Shown: one piece after another, positions 10,734-21,829 of the stretch | How positions within the stretch are numbered: position 1 is the first letter of the stretch | Layout: every line of letters begins with the position of its first letter | Source of the DNA: Oscillatoriales cyanobacterium | Lineage (GTDB): Bacteria; Cyanobacteriota; Cyanobacteriia; Cyanobacteriales; Microcoleaceae | Assembly (NCBI GenBank): GCA_004292955.1 | Contig: RDXX01000011.1 | Span: 233,336 to 297,335 of the forward strand | Reading direction: 5' to 3' | Length of the DNA: 64,000 nucleotides | Made by a program: the position numbers and the translations under genes | Notes under the pieces: generated by a model | Told to the model about the DNA's origin: nothing | Databases searched by the model: none | What the model saw: only the letters and a program-made list of their open reading frames with translations

Positions 10734-10841
10734 GTTCTTAGCGCGCTAAAAATTCGTTTGACGAAACGTTTGACGAAAAGCAGCGCGATCGTCAAAAATT
10801 TACAGTTTAGTTCCCAAAATATTCAATCAGGAGTAAAACCA

Positions 10842-11183
10842 ATGGCAATTGCAGTTGGCATGATCGAAACCTTAGGCTTCCCCGCAGTTGTAGAAGCCGC
10901 TGACGCGATGGTCAAAGCAGCCCGCGTCACCTTGGTAGGATACGAAAAAATCGGTAGCGCTCGCGTTACTGTCATTGTAAGAGGAGATGTCTCGGAAGTG
11001 CAAGCTTCCGTAGCCGCCGGAGTAGAGTCAGTGAAGCGCGTTAACGGCGGACAAGTGATGTCCACCCACATTATCGCCCGCCCTCACGAAAACTTGGAAT
11101 ACGTGCTACCCATTCGCTACACCGAAGCTGTAGAACAGTTCCGCGAAGGCGTGAGCGGCATTCGTCCTCTCAACAGATCTTAA
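10842..11183 (+). CDS. ccmK: Carboxysome shell hexamer protein CcmK (second copy)
   Basis: BMC domain nearly identical to the preceding CcmK; SD-like AGGAG upstream of ATG 10842. Confidence 0.95.
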   Translation: MAIAVGMIETLGFPAVVEAADAMVKAARVTLVGYEKIGSARVTVIVRGDVSEVQASVAAGVESVKRVNGGQVMSTHIIARPHENLEYVLPIRYTEAVEQFREGVSGIRPLNRS

Positions 11184-11213
11184 TACAAGCCCGAGGCTGT
11201 TAGGGGCGTTTGG

Positions 11214-11246
11214 TAATTAAAAATTAAAAATTAAAAATTAAAAATC
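11214..11246. repeat. Tandem heptamer repeat (AAATTAA)n
   Basis: Direct reading. Confidence 0.8.
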
Positions 11247-11604
11247 GCGATGTTTTTGATTTAATATTTTTAATTTTTAATTGAGGTAGTCATGGGATAT
11301 TGGTTATTAGTCAGTCGATTTTAGATTTTAGATTTTAGATTTTAGATTTTAAAATTGACTCCACAGATTAATCTGGGAGATTTAAGTTTAAATCTAAGAT
11401 TTTGGAATCGACAGTCAAAATCGTCTAGAGCTTGTATCCGTTTGTTTTACGGGTCATGAGTTATGAGTTATGAGTCATTAGTCATTAGTTAGTAGAAGAA
11501 ACTACTATTTTATGCAGAAATTAGACTAAAAAAAACTCATAAAAAAAAGACAAGTGACGGTGTAAAAATGACAATTACCAATTACCTATTACCTATTACC
11601 TAAA

Positions 11605-11910
11605 ATGCAAATGGCCAAAGTTCTCGGCACAGTTGTCAGTACCCAAAAAGAGCCGACGCTGAGAGGATCGAAATTTCTACTGCTGCAATTCATCGATGAA
11701 GAAGGTTCGCCAGTTCCCGGCTATGAAGTAGCCGCTGACTGTGTGGGCGCTGGTATAGATGAATGGGTTTTAGTCACCCGCGGCAGCGGGGCCCGGATCG
11801 CGCCAGGGAGCGAAAACCGTCCGATCGATGCTCTGGTAGTAGGCATTATAGATACTGTCAATGTAGAAAATCGCCTCATTTACAGTAAAAAAGACGACCC
11901 GTACCGCTAG
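11605..11910 (+). CDS. ccmL: Carboxysome vertex pentamer protein CcmL
   Basis: MAKVLGTVVSTQKEPTLRGSKFLLLQ...DEWVLVTRGSGAR; EutN/CcmL family; start 11605 or 11611. Confidence 0.95.
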   Translation: MQMAKVLGTVVSTQKEPTLRGSKFLLLQFIDEEGSPVPGYEVAADCVGAGIDEWVLVTRGSGARIAPGSENRPIDALVVGIIDTVNVENRLIYSKKDDPYR

Positions 11911-12057
11911 TTGACAGTTGACAGTTGACAGTTGACAGTTGACAGTTGGCAGTTGGCAGTTGGCAGTTGGCAGTTGGCAGTTGACAGTTGACAGTTGACA
12001 GTTGGCAGTTGACAGTTGACAGTTGGCAGTTGACAGTTGACAGTTGACAGTTGACAG
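11911..12057 (+). repeat. 21-unit heptamer array TTG[A/G]CAG between ccmL and ccmM
   Basis: Unit order A5 G5 A3 G1 A2 G1 A4; begins one base after the ccmL TAG. Confidence 0.95.
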
Positions 12058-12114
12058 TGAACAACTAACAACTAACAACTAAAAAAAATTTTCAGTTTTA
12101 GGAGAACTTAATTT

Positions 12115-13743
12115 ATGGCAGTCCGCAACGTTGCGGCTCCCCCGACGCCTTGGTCGAAAAACTTGGCTGAGCCCAAAATTCATGACACCGCCTACGTACA
12201 TTCCTTTTCTAACATTATTGGGGATGTGCATATCGGTTCTAATGTGATGATTGCCCCCGGGACATCTATCCGCGCCGATGAAGGCACTCCTTTTTATATC
12301 GGAGGAGGAAGCAACATTCAAGACGGAGTAGTGATTCACGGTTTAGAACAAGGCCGAGTCACAGGAGACGACGACAAATCCTATTCTGTGTGGGTGGGGA
12401 AAAATACTTCCCTCACCCACATGAGTTTAATTCACGGCCCGGCATACGTGGGCGACGAGTGCTTTATCGGCTTTCGCTCTACGGTGTTCAATGCCAGAGT
12501 GGGCAACGGCTGCATTGTCATGATGCACGTATTAATTCAAGATGTGGAGATTCCTCCCGGTAAGTACATACCTTCGGGAGCCATCATCACTAATCAGCAG
12601 CAAGCCGATCGCCTGCCTGACGTTCAAGATTCAGATGTTAAATTTGCGACCCACGTCATCGGCATCAATGACGCTCTGAGAACGGGTTATCGCTGCGCTG
12701 ACAACATCGCTTGTCTAGCACCAATTCGCAACGAGCAAGCTAAAAACTCAAATATCACTCAAATGAATTATTCTACCTATGCCGGCACCCAATTGAGTTC
12801 CTCTCTAGCCGATAGCATCCGCAATTTGCTAGCCCAAGGATACAGCGTGGGAGCGGAATATGCCGACGCCCGTCGGTTCCGTACCGGTTCTTGGCGCACT
12901 TGCGGCCCAATTTCCTCAACTCGCGACTCTGAAGTAATCGCAGCTTTGTCGGCTTGTATGGCCGATCACCAAGGAGAATACGTCCGCTTGATCGGGATTG
13001 ACACCAAAGCCAAGCGTCGCGTACTCGAAGAAATCGTCCAAAGACCGGGAGAAAACGGCTCTAACGGTAACGGCGCCACAACTCACAAATCTAACGGTAA
13101 AGTTGCACAAACTGCCTATCAAAATGGCGGTTCCGCATCCAGCAAATTGAGCGCGGAAACAGTGGCTCAAGTTCGCGGCTTGCTAGCTCAAGGCTTCAAG
13201 GTTGGCACAGAACACGCCGACGCGCGCCGCTTCCGCACCAGTTCTTGGCAAAGCGGGGCTTCGCTGCAAGTCAGAAACGAATCTGAGGCGATCGCCGCTT
13301 TAGAATCTGTGATGAACCAATATCCGGGCGAATACGTGCGCTTGATCGGGATTGACCCGAAAGCTAAGCGCCGCGTAGTTGAAGAACTGATTCAGCGTCC
13401 CGATGGCCCTGTGGCTCAATCGGCTAAACCGGGTGCAACATCAGCATTCAAAGCCACGACGACTGGTTCGGCTGGAAGTGGAAAGTTGACCGGCAAGACG
13501 ATCGACCAAATCCGCAACCTGCTTTCCCAAGGCTACAAAATTGGCACGGAACACGCCGACGCGCGCCGTTTCCGCACAGGTTCTTGGAGCAGTTGCGCGC
13601 CGATCGCCACCAACCGCGAATCCGAAGTAATTTCGGCTCTCGAAAGCTGTATGACAGAACACAGTGGCGATTACGTCCGCTTGCTCGGTATCGACTCCAA
13701 GGCCAAGCGCCGGGTACTCGAAGAAATTATCCAACGACCATAA
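12115..13743 (+). CDS. ccmM: Carboxysome assembly protein CcmM: gamma-carbonic anhydrase-like domain plus three RbcS-like (SSUL) modules
   Basis: Left-handed beta-helix N-terminus and three copies of [A/G][14 protein letters not shown]...[19 protein letters not shown]. Confidence 0.97.
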   Translation: MAVRNVAAPPTPWSKNLAEPKIHDTAYVHSFSNIIGDVHIGSNVMIAPGTSIRADEGTPFYIGGGSNIQDGVVIHGLEQGRVTGDDDKSYSVWVGKNTSLTHMSLIHGPAYVGDECFIGFRSTVFNARVGNGCIVMMHVLIQDVEIPPGKYIPSGAIITNQQQADRLPDVQDSDVKFATHVIGINDALRTGYRCADNIACLAPIRNEQAKNSNITQMNYSTYAGTQLSSSLADSIRNLLAQGYSVGAEYADARRFRTGSWRTCGPISSTRDSEVIAALSACMADHQGEYVRLIGIDTKAKRRVLEEIVQRPGENGSNGNGATTHKSNGKVAQTAYQNGGSASSKLSAETVAQVRGLLAQGFKVGTEHADARRFRTSSWQSGASLQVRNESEAIAALESVMNQYPGEYVRLIGIDPKAKRRVVEELIQRPDGPVAQSAKPGATSAFKATTTGSAGSGKLTGKTIDQIRNLLSQGYKIGTEHADARRFRTGSWSSCAPIATNRESEVISALESCMTEHSGDYVRLLGIDSKAKRRVLEEIIQRP

Positions 13744-13806
13744 TTTGTCAGGTAATTAGCTGCTTTCTCCCGTTAAGTGCTCGCGTTGGGCTAGCGGGAG
13801 AATCAG

Positions 13807-13897
13807 TTGACAGTTGACAGTTGACAGTTGACAGTTGACAGTTGACAGTTGACAGTTGACAGTTGACAGTTGACAGTTGACAGTTGACAGTTGACAG
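13807..13897 (+). repeat. 13-unit heptamer array (TTGACAG)13 between ccmM and ccmN
   Basis: Uninterrupted TTGACAG units. Confidence 0.95.
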
Positions 13898-14114
13898 TTG
13901 AGATTGGAGTAATGAATCGTCTGATTTTAATTTCTCCTTAAAAGGCTTCCGGCTTTCAAGCAATTATTTCGGGTAATTTGTAAGTCCAAATCGAGCTTTT
14001 CATTATTAGTAAATAATCGTTTATTAGATTGATAGAGTTAAAGAAATCATTCTAAAAAGCGATAAATTAAAGTCGTTTTATCTAAAATCATAGCTCATTT
14101 CAAGGTGAAGTTGA

Positions 14115-14810
14115 ATGTATTTATCGCCACTGCAATTAAGTAGCAACTCTCAGATTTTCCTGAGTGGCGATGTAGTTGTGAATGAAGGTGTGGCGATCGC
14201 CCCAGGAGTCATCCTGCAAGCAGATCCGGGTAGCCGGATCTCGATCGCCCCCGGTGCCTGTATCGGTATGGGAGTCATCCTTCACGCCCGCGAAGGTACT
14301 CTCGAAATCCAGGCGGGCGCAATGCTGGGTGCAGGAGTGTTGGTGGTAGGTGCGGGGAAGATTGGCGCAAATGCCTGTATTGGCGCGGGAACAACGCTGA
14401 TTAATCCTGCGATCGACCAAATGCAAATTTTGCCCGCAGGTTCTCTGATTGGAGATACCAGTCGCCGAGTCGCAGCAGAACCAACCGCAGAAACCGCAGA
14501 AACCGCAGAAGCCCAAACCGCTGCACCGGAAACCCCCACAGGCACTACGCCACCAGTTGAACCAACCGTCGATCGCCCGATCGACGACCCGCCCGAACCC
14601 GCCCAAACACAGCCTCAAACACCGCCAGAGACAGCCCCAGATCCATCACCAGAAACCGCCGCCAATCCGCCTCCCCAACCAGGAGAAGTCCCAACTATTC
14701 TGTACGGTCAAGCTCACATCAATCAGTTGCTGGGGACGCTGTTTCCGCACCGACAAGCTTTTAATCGATCGCAGGACAACGGTCAAACTCTCTCGGGCGG
14801 TACCGGATAG
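14115..14810 (+). CDS. ccmN: Carboxysome assembly protein CcmN
   Basis: Hexapeptide-repeat N-terminus, Pro/Thr-rich linker, C-terminal encapsulation peptide ILYGQAHINQLLGTLFPHRQAF. Confidence 0.93.
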   Translation: MYLSPLQLSSNSQIFLSGDVVVNEGVAIAPGVILQADPGSRISIAPGACIGMGVILHAREGTLEIQAGAMLGAGVLVVGAGKIGANACIGAGTTLINPAIDQMQILPAGSLIGDTSRRVAAEPTAETAETAEAQTAAPETPTGTTPPVEPTVDRPIDDPPEPAQTQPQTPPETAPDPSPETAANPPPQPGEVPTILYGQAHINQLLGTLFPHRQAFNRSQDNGQTLSGGTG

Positions 14811-15150
14811 AGGTCATTGGATTTGAGATTTTCCATTTTTCGATTTGAGATTTATTCCACAGATGAATCTGAGACGTTAAAATATTGTCTAAATTTTCGA
14901 TCTCGACCCTCATGAGTGTCTGGTGCTGGTATCCATTTTGGGGCATGGTAATTTCTACAAAAGGCAGTTATGCTTAAGGAAGAATCAAAAAAATATAAAT
15001 AGGTAATCTCATATTATTTGTAGCTCAGCAATTTTTAAGGTCTTGCAGCATAAATATGTATCTTGCAGCTCGTGCAGTTTGTCTTCTCATCTGAGACACT
15101 AAAACTATCAACAAATTTTTATTTTTGGAAGTTTCTAAGGGTAATCGAAG

Positions 15151-15927
15151 ATGGACGGACAAATAGATCGTAACAGCAGTGACTCCGGGCGATCGCAGCG
15201 CCAGGAATATTTCAAAGACACCGCTTTGGGCTTGGTATCTACCAAGAGTTTTCCGGCAATTGTCGGGACTGCTGACATGATGCTGAAGTCCGCAGGGGTC
15301 ATTTTAGTAGGATACGAGAAAATTGGTTCCGGTCACTGTACGGCGATCGTCCGCGGGCGCATTTCCGACGTGCGTTTGGCTGTGGAAGCAGGAGCTCAGA
15401 CAGCCGAACAATTCGGACAGTTTGTTTCTAAGCTGGTGATTGCTAGGCCTTTGGCTAATTTGGAAGTGGTTTTGCCGATCGGCTTTCGCCTAACTCAACT
15501 GTCGGAAAGCGGTAGTTATTCTCGACTGAGCAATCAGGCGATCGGTTTGCTCGAAACGCGGGGATTTCCCGCAATGGTCGGCGCTTGCGATGCTATGCTC
15601 AAATCCGCCGACGTACACTTAGCCGCCTACGAGAAAATTGGCGCCGGTTTGTGCACGGCAATTATTCGCGGTGCAGTCGCAGATGTCGCAGTCGCCGTAG
15701 AAGCCGGGATGTACGAAGCTGAGCGCATTGGCGAGTTGAACGCCGTGATGGTAATTCCCAGGCCTTTGGAAGATTTGGAACAAACTTTGCCGCTGGCGAG
15801 TTGCTGGATAGAACAGCGCACACCTGTGAGGGTGCCTATCTCTGTTCAGGAAAAGGAAAAAGAATTGGTCGAACTTCCCGATTTGGAGAAATTGAGAGTT
15901 TATGTGGAAGAGGAAATCAATCGCTAA
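15151..15927 (+). CDS. ccmO: Tandem-BMC carboxysome shell protein CcmO
   Basis: Two BMC domains (ALGLVSTKSFPAIVGTADMMLKSAGV... and AIGLLETRGFPAMVGACDAMLKSADV...). Confidence 0.93.
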   Translation: MDGQIDRNSSDSGRSQRQEYFKDTALGLVSTKSFPAIVGTADMMLKSAGVILVGYEKIGSGHCTAIVRGRISDVRLAVEAGAQTAEQFGQFVSKLVIARPLANLEVVLPIGFRLTQLSESGSYSRLSNQAIGLLETRGFPAMVGACDAMLKSADVHLAAYEKIGAGLCTAIIRGAVADVAVAVEAGMYEAERIGELNAVMVIPRPLEDLEQTLPLASCWIEQRTPVRVPISVQEKEKELVELPDLEKLRVYVEEEINR

Positions 15928-16394
15928 TTGGTAATGGGTAATCGGGAATTGGTAATTACCCAACAAAAGTTTGTAGAGACTAGGTGCGGAAAATACTGAG
16001 ACCAATTTGAGAATCGAGATATAAATCTTACCAGAACAGAGTACGTGTAGTGATTTGTAGCCTCGCAGCCGCGAGAGCAAAATTTGGTGATTAGCCGATC
16101 GCCTCGGCATCTAGAGACAGATAACGCCAACGAAAACTCGATTTTTGCTCAAAAGTCGATCGGGTAAAAAATCGAACTCACGAAGTAAATGCAGCCGAGC
16201 TACAGGCTCTTTTAACAGGATTTAACTGCTGTTAAGATAAACCTAAAATCCTGTTTCGGGTAGATTTCCTGGAATCAGTTAAGAGTTAATCGGGGTGCTG
16301 TGTGGATGCTCTTTCAACAGATTAACCTCTGTCGAACTCAACACTGAGTGCAAAGGAATCAATCCAGAATCCAGCAAGGAATGAAAGTTGACCT

Positions 16395-17450
16395 ATGAAC
16401 ATCAAAGAATCGAACCTCAACCATTTTTATAAGCGCGGGTTGCACAGCGCCAAGCAAGGCAACTACGAAGCGGCACTTGAGGACTTCGATCAGATACTGC
16501 AAGTCAATCCCGCCGATGCCAAAGCTTACAACAATCGCGGCTTGGTTTACTATTATATGAAAGACTACCAAAAGGCGATCGCAGACCTCAGCCAAGCACT
16601 AGATATCAATCCTAATTTGTTCGAGGCATACTTGAATCGAGGCAATGCTTGGCGCCATCTCGGAGAAAACGAAAAAGCCATTGACGATCTCAACTGTGCT
16701 TTAGTAAATAAGCCTGACAGCCACGCTATCTACAACAACAGGGGACTCGTACTTGCTAATTTAGGACATTACGAAGAAGCAATAGAAGACTACGATCGAG
16801 CTCTCTCGATCAATTCGCAAAATTATAAAACCTATTACAACCGAGGCCGCGCTTACTACCTTTTGGGAGAAAAACAAGCAGCAACGGAGAACTTTAACGA
16901 AACGCTACGGTTGAATCCAAGATATATCAAAGCTTACATAAATCGCGGACTCTGTTATCACCAATTAGGAGACAACACCCAGGCGATCGCCGATTATAAC
17001 ACAGCACTCGGCATCGACCACAACAATGTTTATGCCTATTATAACAGAGGATGCGTTCGCTATAAATTAAAACAAATGGAGCTGGCGATTGAAGACTTTA
17101 ACAAAGCAGTGGAACTCGAACCCAACTACGTTAAAGCTTATCTCAACCGGGGTTTAGCGCTGTACAAATTGGGAGATATTGCAACAGCAAATAGGGATTT
17201 TTACCACGTAATGTGTATTAATGCTGAAGCTTATTTGTACTATCAAGCCCAGCGCTGCACGCCTGATATTAATTCCTATTTCAAAGAAGCCCCACAGATG
17301 GAACTTAATAATGCTGTAGAATACTACAACACCACATTAAATACGATCTCAAGTTCCTTAAGTTCGGCAGCATTAAATGCGATTTGGAATCAAGAGGATT
17401 TGGAGAACAGAGACTCGATAATCTGTGAAGGTGAATTTCTCAATGAGTGA
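16395..17450 (+). CDS. TPR-repeat protein
   Basis: Successive TPR units (AYNNRGLVYYYMKDYQKAIADLSQALDINPN etc.). Confidence 0.9.
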   Translation: MNIKESNLNHFYKRGLHSAKQGNYEAALEDFDQILQVNPADAKAYNNRGLVYYYMKDYQKAIADLSQALDINPNLFEAYLNRGNAWRHLGENEKAIDDLNCALVNKPDSHAIYNNRGLVLANLGHYEEAIEDYDRALSINSQNYKTYYNRGRAYYLLGEKQAATENFNETLRLNPRYIKAYINRGLCYHQLGDNTQAIADYNTALGIDHNNVYAYYNRGCVRYKLKQMELAIEDFNKAVELEPNYVKAYLNRGLALYKLGDIATANRDFYHVMCINAEAYLYYQAQRCTPDINSYFKEAPQMELNNAVEYYNTTLNTISSSLSSAALNAIWNQEDLENRDSIICEGEFLNE

Positions 17451-17459
17451 ATTAGTCAG

Positions 17460-17508
17460 TTGACAGTTGACAGTTGACAGTTGACAGTTGACAGTTGACA
17501 GTTGACAG
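17460..17508 (+). repeat. (TTGACAG)x7
   Basis: Direct reading; followed by a duplicated block AGTCATAGTGCTGTCCCCGCGATCGAATAGCAGTCATTAG (copies from about 17510 and 17572). Confidence 0.9.
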
Positions 17509-17760
17509 TAGTCATAGTGCTGTCCCCGCGATCGAATAGCAGTCATTAGTCATTAGTCATTAGTCATAGTGCTGTCCCCGCGATCGAATAGCAGTCATTA
17601 GTCATTAGTTATTAAATAGGTTGTCGAAAAAATAAAAAATTCTCAGAAACCTGGTTTCTTCATAGATTTCTCATTACTAAACACAAAATTTTGTAGAAAC
17701 CGGGTTTCTCGCCTTTTGCTACAGCCCCGAGAGGTTTTTAACGCGGATTGGCTATTTGTT

Positions 17761-17807
17761 AAAAATTAAAGTCCTGACTGCAAAAAACAGTCAGGACTTT
17801 AATTTTT
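17761..17807. terminator. Perfect 20-bp stem hairpin, A/T-flanked, between the convergent TPR gene and hemL
   Basis: AAAAATTAAAGTCCTGACTG / CAGTCAGGACTTTAATTTTT with 7-nt loop. Confidence 0.8.
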
Positions 17808-17849
17808 TATCTCTGAGTTTTAAGAACTTGCATTCCTGACTGCAAAGCC

Positions 17850-19148
17850 TTAAATACTAGCCATCACTTCGCGGGCGGCTGCTAAAGTTCGATCGACATC
17901 TTCGTCAGTATGGGCCAAAGAAGTAAATCCAGCTTCAAACTGCGAAGGAGCGAGATAAATTCCGTGCTCCAACATTCCCCGGTGAAAGCGGCCGAACTTT
18001 GCTACATCAGACTTTTTCGCATCATCGTAATTGTGAACCGGGCCCGCCGCAAAAAACAAGCCAAACATCCCGCTAATTTGTCCGCCGCAAACAGCGTGTC
18101 CCGCTTCCTTACCAATTTTCAGCAATCCCTCGGACAGTTTTTTCGTAATCCTGTCCAACTGTTCGTAAGTGCCGGGTTTTTGCAGCAATTCCAAAGTTTT
18201 AATCCCAGCAGTCATCGCCAAAGGATTTCCCGAAAGCGTACCAGCTTGATACATCGGGCCTGCGGGAGCCACCATCCCCATAATATCGCGCCGTCCGCCG
18301 TAAGCTCCCACGGGCAAGCCGCCGCCGATAACCTTACCCAAAGTTGTCAAATCTGGGGTGACACCGAATTTTTCCTGAGCTCCGCCGTAGGCGATGCGGA
18401 AACCAGTCATTACTTCATCAAACACCAACAAAGCACCGTTATCTTTGGTAATTTCCCGCAAACCTTCGAGAAAACCTGCATCCGGTACAATAAAACCGGC
18501 ATTTCCTACAACAGGTTCTAGCATCACGCCTGCGATTTCGCCCGGATGTTCGGCAAATAAAGCTTTGACTGCTTCCAAATCATTGTAAGGAGCGTTGAGG
18601 GTGTTGGCGGTAACGGATTTCGGCACGCCGGGAGAGTCTGGAAGGCCGAGAGTTGCCACGCCGGAACCTGCTTTTACCAGGAACATATCGGCGTGTCCGT
18701 GATAGCAGCCTTCAAATTTAATCAGTTTGTCGCGCCCGGTGAAGGCTCGCATCAGCCGCAAAACGGCCATACAAGCTTCGGTACCGGAATTGACAAATCG
18801 TACCATTTCAATGCTGGGAACGGCATCGATGACCATTTCGGCGAGGACGTTTTCCAAGAGGGAGGGTGCGCCGAAACTCGTACCTTTTTCTAAGGATTCG
18901 TGGAGGGCTTTGATGACTTCGGGGTGGGCGTGGCCGCAGATGGCGGGGCCCCAAGTACCTACGTAGTCAATGTATTGGTTGCTGTCAACATCCCAAATGT
19001 AGGCTCCGTTTACCCTGTCAAAGACGATGGGCTGTCCGCCTACGGATTTGAAGGCGCGGACGGGGGAACTAACGCCACCGGGCATCAATTTCTGGGCGGC
19101 GGCGAATATTTCTTCTGATTTGGTGGTTTTCAAGGTTGTAGAAACCAA
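17850..19148 (-). CDS. hemL: Glutamate-1-semialdehyde 2,1-aminomutase
   Basis: [64 protein letters not shown]. Confidence 0.96.
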   Translation of the reverse strand: MVSTTLKTTKSEEIFAAAQKLMPGGVSSPVRAFKSVGGQPIVFDRVNGAYIWDVDSNQYIDYVGTWGPAICGHAHPEVIKALHESLEKGTSFGAPSLLENVLAEMVIDAVPSIEMVRFVNSGTEACMAVLRLMRAFTGRDKLIKFEGCYHGHADMFLVKAGSGVATLGLPDSPGVPKSVTANTLNAPYNDLEAVKALFAEHPGEIAGVMLEPVVGNAGFIVPDAGFLEGLREITKDNGALLVFDEVMTGFRIAYGGAQEKFGVTPDLTTLGKVIGGGLPVGAYGGRRDIMGMVAPAGPMYQAGTLSGNPLAMTAGIKTLELLQKPGTYEQLDRITKKLSEGLLKIGKEAGHAVCGGQISGMFGLFFAAGPVHNYDDAKKSDVAKFGRFHRGMLEHGIYLAPSQFEAGFTSLAHTDEDVDRTLAAAREVMASI

Positions 19149-19453
19149 TGTTTTCTCCTTAGTGAAGGTCTGTTGTTGGTAGGATACTTAATATAGCGAC
19201 TTCTGGTTAAAGGCTAAGCCGATTCAAGGAAACTATAGTAGTAGATTTTAGGATACAAACCAATCAGTAGCAATACTAGCTCGGGTTTTTTAGGATTTGT
19301 CGCACTAGCACTCCTAGGTCTCAATTGTAATAATTTGTAAAATAGTTCTTGACAATTGGCCAATCACTTGCCTAATCTCCTCTCTTCTCTCTGTGTCCTC
19401 TGCGCTCTCTGCGGTTAATAAAAAAAATATCCGACACGAAAGCGTTAATTTAT

Positions 19454-20125
19454 ATGAAAAGCTGCAATAAAATTATGTCTGGTACTGATTTATCTAGTTT
19501 GAGCCGATCGATCCCAATTGAAAAGATCCGTTATGACGATCGCGGTTTAGTGCCTGCGATCGTCCAAGATTACTTAGACGGCACAGTGTTGATGATGGCG
19601 TGGATGAATCGGGAGTCGCTCGAAAAAACCATGGAAACCGGTCAAACTTGGTTCTGGAGCCGTTCTCGCGCCGAATTTTGGAACAAAGGGGCGACTTCGG
19701 GACACGTTCAAAATGTCAAAGGGCTGCGTTACGACTGCGATAGCGATGCTTTGCTGGTGACTGTCGAACAAGTGGGAGATATTGCTTGTCACACGGGTGA
19801 AAGAAGTTGTTTTCACCAAGTTGACGGGGAAATTGTGGCGCCGCCGGGGGATATGTTATCTCAATTGTTTGACGTAATTTGCGATCGGCGTGACAATCCT
19901 AACGAAACTTCTTATACTTGCAAGTTGTTCGAGGGCGGGGATAACAAGATTCTCAAGAAGATTGGCGAAGAGTCGGCGGAAGTTGTGATGGCTTGCAAAG
20001 ATGATGATAAAGACGGAATCGCCGGGGAAGTTGCGGACTTATTTTATCACGCTTTGGTTGCTTTGGCTCACCATCAGGTTGATTTGAGGGCGGTTTATCG
20101 CAAATTGGGCGATCGGCGAAAATAA
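19454..20125 (+). CDS. hisIE: Bifunctional phosphoribosyl-AMP cyclohydrolase / phosphoribosyl-ATP pyrophosphatase
   Basis: HisI ([40 protein letters not shown]) followed by HisE ([31 protein letters not shown]). Confidence 0.95.
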   Translation: MKSCNKIMSGTDLSSLSRSIPIEKIRYDDRGLVPAIVQDYLDGTVLMMAWMNRESLEKTMETGQTWFWSRSRAEFWNKGATSGHVQNVKGLRYDCDSDALLVTVEQVGDIACHTGERSCFHQVDGEIVAPPGDMLSQLFDVICDRRDNPNETSYTCKLFEGGDNKILKKIGEESAEVVMACKDDDKDGIAGEVADLFYHALVALAHHQVDLRAVYRKLGDRRK

Positions 20126-20288
20126 GTTAATCGGAATGATTAAACCGCGAAGACACAAAGAGCGCGAAGGAAGAACCGGATCATCTTCTTTCTCTTCCTT
20201 CGCGTCCTTAGCGCCTTCGCGGTTCGTTTAATCTTACTCCATTGCCAACGGATTTGACATCAATCGCCATTTATTCTATTTGATATGA

Positions 20289-21548
20289 TTAGATTCTACT
20301 TTTTAACATTCGATCGACCTTTTGCAAAATTGCGATCGCCAGTATCACACTAATAGCCAAGCCCAACCAGAAATTATCCGCCGCCCATTTACCTCGATCC
20401 AAAGCGAAACCGCCCAGCGGTGGGCCGATTAAATAGCCGATCGCCCAACACTGAGAATTAACCGCTAAATACACGCCGCGTAAAGACTCCGGTGCTAAAT
20501 CCACCACCAAAGCCGAAGCAAAAGGCGTATAAGCAACCGTTGCCACCGACAAAAAAGTCAAGCCAACAACTGCTAAAAATAGATTGCCAGTTGCAGCCAT
20601 TCCCGTCAAGCCGATCGCAATAAACCCCATTCCCCACAGCAGCGCCGAAATCATCAAAGCTTGGGGATGAGAAAACCGCCTCAAAGCCTTAACAATCGGC
20701 ATCTGCAAAGCCACAGTTAAAAATGTGCTAAAAGCAAACAAAACCGTAATTGTACCCGTAGAAAAGCCTGTTCCCGATGTCCCCGCCTGCACAAACTTGC
20801 TAAAATACAACGGCATCGTGGTTTGAATTTGGGAAATGTAGAGAGTAAACAGAGTATTGACTAAAGCATAGACTAGCAAAGTGCGATCGCCCAACGCCAC
20901 CATCCAGCCATTTTTGAGACTTTTTTTGCCTGTATCCGTTGAATTAGCTGGTTTGTAGGTTTCTGCGATCGCACTTGCAACCACCGCAAACAGCACTAAA
21001 AACGAGATACCATCGATCATAAAGAGCGATCGATAATTCCCCGTTACCGCAATCAAAACACCGCCCAAAATAATCCCAACTTGCAAACCCAAATTATCAG
21101 CAAGCCGCGTCACAGCAAAAGCCTCCTGTCGCTGTGCGCCCTCAGTTAAATCCGCAACCATACTTTCCGTTGGAGGCCAATACAAACCCACACCAAAACC
21201 CATCAATAAATTAGCAGCAACTAAACCTGGAAAATCATGAGTCGCCGCCAACAGAAAAGAAGCGACAGCCGAAATCATTGCCGCCAGCAATAAAGTTCGC
21301 CGCCTTCCCCAAAATTGGGAATCGCAAAAAGAACCGCCCAAAATGCGGCCGAATATTCCCGAGATTGAACCGCTACCCAAACCAATCCCAACAGCAGTTG
21401 CAGACAAGCCGACGCGATCGACAAAAAAGATCGGCGCGTAAAATAAAGTAAAGCCGCTACCGCTTTGCGAGAGGAATCTGCCGGCGGCGAGAATCCAGAC
21501 TTGAGTGGGGAGACGGGGAAGCCAAGATGAGAATTGAAATTTAGGCAT
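20289..21548 (-). CDS. MFS transporter
   Basis: 12-TM-like hydrophobicity with MFS loop FGRILGGSFCDSQFWGRRRTLLL. Confidence 0.85.
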   Translation of the reverse strand: MPKFQFSSWLPRLPTQVWILAAGRFLSQSGSGFTLFYAPIFFVDRVGLSATAVGIGLGSGSISGIFGRILGGSFCDSQFWGRRRTLLLAAMISAVASFLLAATHDFPGLVAANLLMGFGVGLYWPPTESMVADLTEGAQRQEAFAVTRLADNLGLQVGIILGGVLIAVTGNYRSLFMIDGISFLVLFAVVASAIAETYKPANSTDTGKKSLKNGWMVALGDRTLLVYALVNTLFTLYISQIQTTMPLYFSKFVQAGTSGTGFSTGTITVLFAFSTFLTVALQMPIVKALRRFSHPQALMISALLWGMGFIAIGLTGMAATGNLFLAVVGLTFLSVATVAYTPFASALVVDLAPESLRGVYLAVNSQCWAIGYLIGPPLGGFALDRGKWAADNFWLGLAISVILAIAILQKVDRMLKSRI

Positions 21549-21552
21549 ATAT

Positions 21553-21680
21553 TATAGCCTTTCTCAGAAAGATGAGGTACTCATGGGGATAGGGGATAGG
21601 GGATAGGGCATAGGGCATAGGGCATAGGGCATAGGGCATAGGACTAGCGGGCATACATCACTTTTTTGAGAAAGGCTATA
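21553..21680. mobile_element. Putative MITE-like element with 14-bp TIRs enclosing a heptamer array
   Basis: TATAGCCTTTCTCA (21553-21566) / TGAGAAAGGCTATA (21667-21680); internal (GGATAGG)3(GCATAGG)5 at 21587-21642; a related left end at 3740-3769. Confidence 0.55.
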
Positions 21681-21829
21681 TTTATAAGAGTCTGCGGTTG
21701 AAACCAGGTATGTATAAACGATGTCTGCCTCCGCAGACTGAAGAATTAAAATAAAATTAAAGCATAATTTAGGTATTGTCGAGTCAAACCAAACCTCAAC
21801 CGTATTTGTTTGCAAGCTTTTCGATGAAT

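Noticed and set aside
11911-12057. Possible CRISPR array
   Set aside because: 7-nt tandem units with no spacers and no cas genes; simple STRR.
11770-12078. Minus-strand ORFs (also 11876-12064, 13748-13963, 31299-31592) rich in CQLSTVN repeats
   Set aside because: Translations of the heptamer arrays; a 7-nt unit without in-frame stops gives artificial ORFs with no domain.
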